DNA of 35,716 nucleotides from JBHENN01 sp046262015 (GTDB lineage: Bacteria > Actinomycetota > CADDZG01 > WHSQ01), in contig JBHENN010000022.1 in NCBI GenBank assembly GCA_046262015.1, forward strand, positions 1 through 35,716, in the 5' to 3' direction. A model generated the notes under the pieces. It did not search any database and was not told where the DNA came from. It saw only the letters and a list, made by a program, of their open reading frames with translations. This document shows, in pieces, positions 31,503 to 35,716 of this stretch; within the stretch, counting starts at the first letter, position 1, and every line of letters starts with the position of its first letter. Position numbers and translations under genes: made by a program.

Positions 31503-31846
31503 CGATCCTCGGGATCATCGTCGCGTTCGTGTTCTTCGACCAGCCGTGGACCGCCATCATCATCGGCGGTTTCGCGCTGTTCGAAGCGTTCGAGATCTTC
31601 CTGTGGCTCAAGTGGCGCAACCGCAGGTCGATCACGGGACCGGAGAGCCTGATCGGCATGAAGGGCCGCGCGCTCGGACCATGCGACCCACAGGGTCAGG
31701 TGCGGGTCAAGGGCCAGATCTGGCGCGCCTCGGGCGCGCCGGAGATCGGTGCGGACGACGAGATCGTCGTCACCGCGGTCGACGGCAACCGGCTCGAGGT
31801 CGAACCCGCGCTGACCCCTGCCGACCCCGGAGCGCCGAGTGGGTGA
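31499..31846 (+). CDS. NfeD-like C-terminal (OB-fold) membrane protein
   Basis: 115 aa from ATG at 31499, ATGA overlap with glnR. One or two N-terminal transmembrane helices (TILGIIVAFVFFDQPWTAIIIGGFALFEAFEIFLWL), then an NfeDC-type OB fold (ESLIGMKGRALGPCDPQGQVRVKGQIWRA, ADDEIVVTAVDGNRLEVEP). Such short NfeD proteins usually partner SPFH/stomatin or proteases in membrane quality control. No partner gene is adjacent. Coupling to glnR may be only for expression. Confidence 0.75.
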   Translation: MTILGIIVAFVFFDQPWTAIIIGGFALFEAFEIFLWLKWRNRRSITGPESLIGMKGRALGPCDPQGQVRVKGQIWRASGAPEIGADDEIVVTAVDGNRLEVEPALTPADPGAPSG

Positions 31847-31870
31847 GATCGCGTTGCATATCTAGGTTTT

Positions 31871-32182
31871 TCACCCAGTCGGCGGGCCGGCGCCGTCGCG
31901 TTCGTCGATCTCGGTGCCTGCGACGAACTCGGCGCCGGCCTCGGGGTCGTCGCGGTCCGAGTCCGAGTACTCGTAACCGCAGTTCGGGCAAGTGGCCCTG
32001 AGGTTGTGGACCGGCTCGTCGCACTCGGGACACTTCTGGGAATCCGAAACGGTGTCGTCCTCCGCCGCAGCGTCAAGCGCGGCATCCCGATCCCGCTCGC
32101 GGCCATCCGCCGCGGCGTCACCTTCTGTGCGGGTCCCGGCAGCGTCCGCCTCGGGACTCTCGTCGCGGGACTCATCGGGCAT
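31871..32182 (-). CDS. Acidic zinc-ribbon protein
   Basis: 103 aa, with a long Asp/Glu/Ala-rich N-terminal half, a zinc ribbon (CPECDEP and CPNCGYEY, C-x2-C twice, 13 residues between pairs) and an acidic C-terminus. Disordered ends around one small metal-binding module. No enzymatic motif. Ends convergent with the NfeD-like gene and starts about 75 bases from tRNA-Lys on the opposite strand. Function unknown. Confidence 0.65.
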   Translation of the reverse strand: MPDESRDESPEADAAGTRTEGDAAADGRERDRDAALDAAAEDDTVSDSQKCPECDEPVHNLRATCPNCGYEYSDSDRDDPEAGAEFVAGTEIDERDGAGPPTG

Positions 32183-32258
32183 CGCTCCACCTCCCAGTGC
32201 GCGGCCGCCGGTGTGCGGCGTAGCGCTTCTTATACTGCTCGCGCCGCACGTTCGCGCG

Positions 32259-32330
32259 GGGCCCCTAGCTCATCTGGTAGAGCTCCGGACTTTTAATCCG
32301 GCGGGCAGGGTTCGAGTCCCTGGGGGCCCA
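32259..32330 (+). tRNA. tRNA-Lys, anticodon TTT
   Basis: Complete cloverleaf: acceptor GGGCCCC (32259-32265) with GGGGCCC (32323-32329), D arm GCTC/GAGC, anticodon arm CCGGA-CTTTTAA-TCCGG (anticodon TTT at 32292-32294), T arm CAGGG-TTCGAGT-CCCTG, discriminator A32330. CCA is not encoded. Its 3' half is repeated at 33357 as an attachment site. Confidence 0.95.
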
Positions 32331-32343
32331 CAGGTTGTTGTCC
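32308..32343 (+). repeat. Attachment-site repeat (tRNA side)
   Basis: 36 bases from the T-stem of tRNA-Lys through 13 bases past its end, identical to 33357-33392. Confidence 0.9.
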
Positions 32344-32420
32344 AGCCGGAAGAAACCTGGCGACATGCCTCTTCTTCCTGTAGCGTCCGTTTTGTCCGGG
32401 CTGCATCACAAAGGGGGGCA

Positions 32421-32792
32421 ATGGCGGCTATTCCGCAGTGGCGCAAGATGACGTGGTTCATCGTCATCGTGAACATCCTGTTCCTGGTCTGGGTCATCGG
32501 CGGAGCCGGAAGTGTCGCCGACAGCTGTGAGGGTCTTACAGGTAGCGAACTTGACGCTTGTCAGGCAGGGACGGCCATCGGTGCCAGCATCGGAATCGGC
32601 CTCATCCTCGTGCTGTGGGTCGTCGTTGACATCATCCTGGGCATCCTTTGGCTCGTCACGAACCGAGGCCAGCGCGATTGCCCGGTGTGCGGCAAGAGCG
32701 TCAAGCGTGGCCAGACGACCTGCAAGAACTGCGGTTACGACTTCGCGACCGGTCAGCGTCCAGGTGCCGCTGGGGAAGCGGGCGCGACCTAG
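32421..32792 (+). CDS. Two-helix membrane protein with C-terminal zinc ribbon
   Basis: 123 aa from ATG at 32421, preceded by AAAGGGGGG. N-terminal WRKMTWFIVIVNILFLVWVIGG and second helix TAIGASIGIGLILVLWVVVDIILGILWLV flank an extracytoplasmic loop with two Cys (SCEGLTGSELDACQ), probably a disulfide. The C-terminus is a zinc ribbon (CPVCGKSVKRGQTTCKNCGYDF). Proteins of this layout occur widely in actinobacteria with no known function. First gene inside the tRNA-bounded element. Confidence 0.8.
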   Translation: MAAIPQWRKMTWFIVIVNILFLVWVIGGAGSVADSCEGLTGSELDACQAGTAIGASIGIGLILVLWVVVDIILGILWLVTNRGQRDCPVCGKSVKRGQTTCKNCGYDFATGQRPGAAGEAGAT

Positions 32793-32859
32793 GACCCGCA
32801 GGAGCGTCTCTGAGCGAAAGGGGGGCAGATGAATCAATGGCTACCAGCGGGAGCGGCGC

Positions 32860-33246
32860 TTGAGGTCCGAACTTGAAGACCTGCGCAGTCAACTTGGTGC
32901 CGAAGTTGATGATGACGCCGAAGCAGTCACTGAAGACGAAGCAGAAGACGTGACGGAGCCGACCGTTGTCTTCAAGTTCGCGGGTACGGGTGCTACCGAC
33001 CAAGAAAGCAGAGATTTCACTGTCGTCGACACCTGGGAGTTCCACTGGGAATCTGTTGGAACGGGTCTCAGTCCGGTCTTGGAGCTCTTCAACTCGAACC
33101 GAGCGCGGTACTCCGTAGACGACTGGGACCTCGGGCCTGCGAAATCCGGGAAAGTCCTCGTCCGGAGAGGCGGGACGTTCTTCTTCAAGATGAACCTCTA
33201 CAAGCCAGGTCCCTGGAAAATCACCGTCTTAGACGTGCCAGGGTAA
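32860..33246 (+). CDS. Hypothetical beta-rich protein of the integrated element
   Basis: 128 aa from TTG at 32860, with GGGAG 6 bases upstream. A short N-terminal helix, an acidic linker (VDDDAEAVTEDEAEDVTEP), then about 90 residues with strand-like pattern: VVFKFAGTGATDQESRDFTV, TWEFHWESVGTG, GGTFFFKMN and GPWKITVLDV. This resembles the small beta-sandwich often found beside DUF2510, SHOCT or zinc-ribbon membrane proteins in actinobacteria. Upstream ATGs at 32829 (with a good GGGGGG box) and 32837 open only 15- and 8-codon frames, so a frameshift near the start cannot be excluded. Base composition is lower in GC than neighbours. Confidence 0.65.
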   Translation: MRSELEDLRSQLGAEVDDDAEAVTEDEAEDVTEPTVVFKFAGTGATDQESRDFTVVDTWEFHWESVGTGLSPVLELFNSNRARYSVDDWDLGPAKSGKVLVRRGGTFFFKMNLYKPGPWKITVLDVPG

Positions 33247-33404
33247 GGGACCGCGCGTGCCGCGCAACCCTTCAGTTCTACTGCCCCAAAGTCGACGACA
33301 TCATCGAGGTTCTGCTTGCGGGCGAGCTCAGCGACCGCAGGGTCGCAGAGCGCTATGGGTTCGAGTCCCTGGGGGCCCACAGGTTGTTGTCCTGTTCCAG
33401 GTGA
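33243..33404 (+). pseudogene. HTH-domain gene fragment reading into the attachment repeat
   Basis: No start codon. The frame gives CPKVDDIIEVLLAGELSDRRVAERYG and continues into the tRNA-derived repeat as FESLGAHRLLSC, ending at TGA 33402. The pattern LLAGxxxxxVAxRYGxxxxxxxR is that of a helix-turn-helix of small DNA-binding proteins. Probably the 3' end of a gene truncated upstream. Confidence 0.4.
33357..33392 (+). repeat. Attachment-site repeat (distal copy)
   Basis: Perfect 36-bp copy of 32308-32343 that lacks the 5' half of the tRNA, so it is not a tRNA gene. Confidence 0.9.
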
Positions 33405-33516
33405 TGCTGGACACTCCGGCGCCACCTGAGCGTTTACGCGGTTCCGCCTGATGGGTTACAGGTGTTCCGACTGAACGGTGACACTCGCTCCGGCTGATCC
33501 GCTACACCTCGGTCTC
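33401..33516 (+). repeat. Five degenerate repeats of about 23 bp next to the attachment site
   Basis: Cores TGATGCTGGACA (33402), TGAGCGTTTACG (33427), TGATGGGTTACA (33449), TGAACGGTGACA (33472), TGATCCGCTACA (33495); the last three are exactly 23 bp apart, each followed by a variant of CCG-rich spacer. They could be transposon-end or integrase/replication-protein binding sites. Confidence 0.6.
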
Positions 33517-33519
33517 CTA

Positions 33520-33590
33520 ACCCCGACCTTGGGGAAGGAGGCCGGTGGTGCGTCTCTGGTGGAGATCAGCGTTATGGAACAGCGCTAAGG
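33520..33590 (+). pseudogene. Probable 5' remnant of an IS481-like transposase
   Basis: After GGAAGGAGG the sequence encodes VEISVMEQR (33559-33585) followed at once by TAA. From family knowledge, actinobacterial IS481 transposases begin with a V-E-(I/L)-S-V-x-E-Q-R-Y block, so this looks like the first codons of such a gene cut off by deletion. Together with the 23-bp repeats it would be an IS left end. 33591-33727 holds nothing I recognise. Confidence 0.4.
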
Positions 33591-33727
33591 CAGACCGGCT
33601 AGAAGCGAACGACCCGTGCGTCCCATGATCCCCCCTTGGATCCCCGCGCCGCCCCTAGCGGCTCGACGGTCCGACTGCAACTCCGGCAGGGGTGCCGCGC
33701 CGTGCCGGCTGCCGCTGCTTGGGTCGG

Positions 33728-34084
33728 TCAGCCTTGGGCGTAGTGAGCCGCGCCCTGAAACTCGACGAACACGACGCGTTCGTCTCCGGCGTTCCAGGCG
33801 TCGTGACCCGGGGCCACTCGGTACACGTTGCCGGCGGTGAGATCCGCCTCGGTCCCATCGTCGTGCTTGACGTGGAGCGTTCCGGACACGACGTAGCCGA
33901 GGTGGTCGACCTGACAGCTGTCGGTCTTCGCGACCGGCTTGATGCATTCCGACCACCGCCACCCCGGCTCGAAGGTGTAACGACCGATCTCCCCGCCGGC
34001 GAGCTTGACGAGCTCGACCGTCGTCTTCTCCGGCGTCCGGGTCTCGTCGGGCGACTCGAAACCGCGGGTTTCGACTCCAGCCAT
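33728..34084 (-). CDS. Cupin-domain protein
   Basis: 118 aa from ATG at 34084, with GAGAGGAG 7 bases upstream; the much longer open frame upstream is antisense to the glyoxalase-fold gene. Single beta-barrel cupin: WRWSECIKPVAKTDSCQVDHLGYVVSGTLHVKHDDGTEADLTAGNVYRVAPGHDAW. The usual first cupin motif histidines are partly replaced, with H in QVDHLGYVVSG and H in APGHDAW. Small cytosolic protein, perhaps metal-binding; function unknown. Divergent from the VOC gene. Confidence 0.82.
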   Translation of the reverse strand: MAGVETRGFESPDETRTPEKTTVELVKLAGGEIGRYTFEPGWRWSECIKPVAKTDSCQVDHLGYVVSGTLHVKHDDGTEADLTAGNVYRVAPGHDAWNAGDERVVFVEFQGAAHYAQG

Positions 34085-34231
34085 GTTCGATCTCCTCTCT
34101 GAAGGAGCTACGGACGGCTCATTCAACACGGTCCGCGACGGCCAGACAACCCCTGCCGGATGCGTCATAGAACCGGGAACTCGTGACCATCGGACATAGT
34201 GACAACCAACGGCTCGACGGGAGGGAGGGCG

Positions 34232-34633
34232 ATGCAGCGACCACGGATGACCTTGACCGCCACGGTGCTCGACTCCCCCGACGCCCGGGAGCTGGCGGAT
34301 TTCTACCGCCGCCTCCTCGGATGGACCGTGACGGCGAACGAGCCGGGATGGGTGAAGCTCGGCGCGCCCGATGGGGGACCCGGGTTGTCGTTCCAAACAG
34401 AGACGGAGTACGTCCGGCCGACCTGGCCTGCCCGTCCGGGTGATCAGCAGATGATGCTCCACCTCGATATCGAGGTCGACGATCTGGAAGCGGCCGGAGA
34501 ACATGCGCTCGGCGCCGGCGCGACGCTCGCCGAGTACCAGCCGCAAGCGAACGTGCGCGTCTATCTCGACCCCGCGGGCCATCCCTTCTGTCTCTGGGTC
34601 CGTGACGAGCAACAGGAGCCTGCCCCGCGCTAG
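34232..34633 (+). CDS. VOC (glyoxalase/bleomycin-resistance fold) protein
   Basis: 133 aa from ATG at 34232, preceded by GGGAGGG; GTG at 34199 is an earlier in-frame option. Vicinal-oxygen-chelate fold of two beta-alpha-beta3 units: ATVLDSPDARELADFYRRLLGWTV at the N-terminus and HLDIEVDDLEAAGEHALGAGA with VYLDPAGHPFCLWV at the C-terminus. This subgroup (often called glyoxalase-like) has uncertain metal use and substrate. Divergent from the cupin gene over about 150 bases with no other feature seen. Confidence 0.85.
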   Translation: MQRPRMTLTATVLDSPDARELADFYRRLLGWTVTANEPGWVKLGAPDGGPGLSFQTETEYVRPTWPARPGDQQMMLHLDIEVDDLEAAGEHALGAGATLAEYQPQANVRVYLDPAGHPFCLWVRDEQQEPAPR

Positions 34634-34642
34634 GGCTGCCGA

Positions 34643-34828
34643 CTAAGCAGCCAGGAGCGCGATCCGGCCCATGTAGGCCGCCGCCTCGGCCACCAACACT
34701 GAGTCGCCGGTCGAACGGAAGCAGTAGTTGTAGACGCTCGAGGCATGCCGCTCGAACAGGGTGCCGAACGCGGCGTCCGACTCGGACGCGCGCTCCCACA
34801 GCTCGTTATCGGACGGCTCCTCCATCAC
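34643..34828 (-). pseudogene. N-terminal fragment of an ECF-type sigma factor
   Basis: 61 codons. SDNELWERASESDAAFGTLFERHASSVYNYCFRSTGDSVLVAEA matches the start of sigma-70 region 2 as in actinobacterial ECF factors (D-x-ELWERA, LFERHA-x-VYNYCFR-TGD). The expected AEDL(T/V) continuation is garbled and the frame stops soon after. No region 4 is present nearby, so it is a relic. Confidence 0.6.
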
Positions 34829-34864
34829 TGGTTAATGTCCGCTCCGCCCGAGCGGTTCCACGCG

Positions 34865-35575
34865 TCAGTTCTCGCAATCGGCGAGATGCTCGCCGTTGCG
34901 GCAGACATCGGTACCGCCGCCGCCCCAGAGCCGGTCCCAGCCGGCCCCGCCGTCGAGGAAGTCGTCGCTGCTGTCGCCGTTGAGCACGTCGTCGCCGCCC
35001 TCGCCGAACACACGATCGTTCTCGAAGATCCCGTCGATGTGGTCCTTACCGGGACCACCCCGGATCACGTCGTCGCCGGGACCGCCGTCGAGACCGAGCG
35101 AATGAGGATCGCTCGCCGGACCTCGGTCGTTCCCGGGCCCACCGAGCAGGCGGTCGGCACCGCCCTCGCCGGACAGGTAGTCGTTGCCTCGCCGCCCGCG
35201 GAGCACGTCCTCGCCTCGCCCGCCGAGCACATGGTCGCTCTCTGCCGCGGCGTCCACCCGATCTCGCCCCGAACCGGCGCGTACGACGTCGGCCCCGGGA
35301 CCGGAGCACACCACGTCGTTGCCGCCCAGGGCGCGGATGCGATCGTTCCCGCCGAAGGTCACGATCACGTCGGCTCCCGAGGACCCTTCGATCCGGTCGT
35401 CACCGGGCGTCCCGGTCTTGGTCGCGGCGCGCCCGAAGCACGACGTGCCACCTGCAGCCTCCTGGGCCTCGGCTTCGGTACCGACCGGCCGGGGAACCCC
35501 GTCGGCGTCACCGCCTCCGCCGGCACAAGCGGACAGCGAGATCGCCACGCACAGTATGAGGATGGGTCCGCGCAA
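34865..35575 (-). CDS. RTX-type (hemolysin-like calcium-binding repeat) lipoprotein
   Basis: 236 aa from TTG at 35575, with GGAGG 6 bases upstream. Lipoprotein signal, lipobox ending at C17 (ISLSAC). From about residue 55 it consists of degenerate nonapeptide repeats GGxGxDxhx (GGNDRIRALGGNDVV, GGPGNDRG, GGPGDDVIRGGPGKDHIDG, GGDDVLNG, GGAGWDRLWGGGGTD), which form a calcium-bound parallel beta-roll. The Cys pair near the end (VCRNGEHLADCEN) may close the roll. No catalytic domain; surface-anchored structural or calcium-binding protein. Confidence 0.85.
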   Translation of the reverse strand: MRGPILILCVAISLSACAGGGGDADGVPRPVGTEAEAQEAAGGTSCFGRAATKTGTPGDDRIEGSSGADVIVTFGGNDRIRALGGNDVVCSGPGADVVRAGSGRDRVDAAAESDHVLGGRGEDVLRGRRGNDYLSGEGGADRLLGGPGNDRGPASDPHSLGLDGGPGDDVIRGGPGKDHIDGIFENDRVFGEGGDDVLNGDSSDDFLDGGAGWDRLWGGGGTDVCRNGEHLADCEN

Positions 35576-35716
35576 TGCCTGCCTCCGACGACCTACGTGA
35601 AGCGATCGTGGACGTCGCGCCCCATCTCGGCGCTGCGGTCGGCGGCGCGCCGCCCTTTCCGGAGAGCGTCGCGGCTGAGATCGCCCACCGGACCCGCGCG
35701 CTCCTCGCCCTTCCTC
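35575..35716 (+). CDS. Possible 5' end of a gene leaving the window
   Basis: An open frame starts at ATG 35575 (MPASDDLREAIVDVAPHLGA) and runs without a stop to the window end, 47 codons. Composition is typical of coding sequence here, but no domain is recognisable and there is no clear Shine-Dalgarno. It would be divergent from the RTX gene with start codons touching. Weakly supported. Confidence 0.3.
   Translation, partial: MPASDDLREAIVDVAPHLGAAVGGAPPFPESVAAEIAHRTRALLALP

Larger units (their letters stand above)
32308..33392. mobile_element. Small tRNA-Lys-integrated element or remnant bounded by 36-bp repeats
   Basis: The segment from the tRNA-Lys T arm to the second repeat copy spans 1,085 bp including both repeats. 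It contains two small genes (membrane zinc ribbon; beta-rich protein) and a HTH gene fragment, and no integrase. By hand count 32881-32940 has 32 of 60 G+C (53%), well below its surroundings. Interpretation: a genomic island shrunk by deletion, or a cassette moved by an integrase supplied in trans. Confidence 0.65.

Noticed and set aside
32829..32876. 15-codon frame from ATG 32829 with a strong purine-rich box
   Set aside because: Too short and without recognisable content; the TTG start at 32860 has its own GGGAG and leads into the conserved-looking frame. It may signal a frameshift but this is unproven.
33357..33392. Second tRNA gene
   Set aside because: Only the T arm and 3' acceptor strand are present; it is an attachment-site copy.

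Overview
The window reads as one chromosomal stretch of a high-GC actinobacterium (Actinomycetota). Evidence: a GlnR-type regulator, a Mycobacterium-like glnA1/glnE/glnA2 gene set, glutamine-dependent NAD synthetase, an RsiG-type c-di-GMP anti-sigma factor, DUF2505 and nitrobindin proteins, many GTG starts, and repeated promoters of the form TANNNT followed 6-9 bases later by the start codon (leaderless transcription, as in mycobacteria). I cannot name genus or class; an unicellular or deep-branching actinobacterial lineage is an inference. The left edge falls inside a perfect 18-bp tandem repeat, typical of a contig break.

Layout. 1-365: tail of a low-complexity GSSSSK-repeat protein. 447-9208: mostly minus-strand housekeeping and catabolic genes (RsiG homologue, BKACE/DUF849 enzyme, M23 peptidase, two coupled acyl-CoA dehydrogenases, a cob(I)alamin adenosyltransferase/Nudix/small-protein operon, Mrp ATPase) with plus-strand DtxR-family and nitrobindin genes. 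9314-12026: three overlapping membrane genes sharing one C-terminal tail, the first a shortened copy. 12176-14963: HTH regulator with cysteine-rich C-terminus, DUF2231, diacylglycerol-kinase-like and DUF2505 genes. 15105-31846: a nitrogen-control region: glnA1, glnE, glnA2, nadE and glnR, with phased GlnR-like half-sites in front of glnA1 and in the glnA2/nadE intergenic region. This region is interrupted by a cyclic-nucleotide/proteolysis cluster (MFS-cNMP fusion, GAF protein, subtilase, 33-aa repeat peptide, stand-alone cNMP protein, frameshifted Crp) and by a selenoprotein operon. 32259-33600: tRNA-Lys whose 3' end is duplicated 1,049 bp downstream, enclosing two small genes of lower GC, with a probable IS remnant beyond. 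33728-35716: cupin, glyoxalase-fold protein, a sigma-factor fragment, an RTX-type lipoprotein and a gene start running off the end.

Most notable. (1) A peroxiredoxin-like (AhpC/TSA, PRXL2-like) gene at 22060-22596 is split by an in-frame TGA at the first position of its CxxC-type motif (Sec-T-F-C), followed by a 7-bp perfect hairpin with loop AGTT at the distance expected of a bacterial SECIS element; ordinary gene calling breaks or loses it. (2) GlnR is encoded in the same window as its probable targets, whose operators share a core ACATCGGCG. (3) A twin-motif RsiG homologue with one altered c-di-GMP residue. (4) A very small tRNA-Lys-integrated element. (5) A 33-residue peptide built on an exact 30-bp duplication next to a cytoplasmic subtilase and a cNMP-gated-looking transporter.
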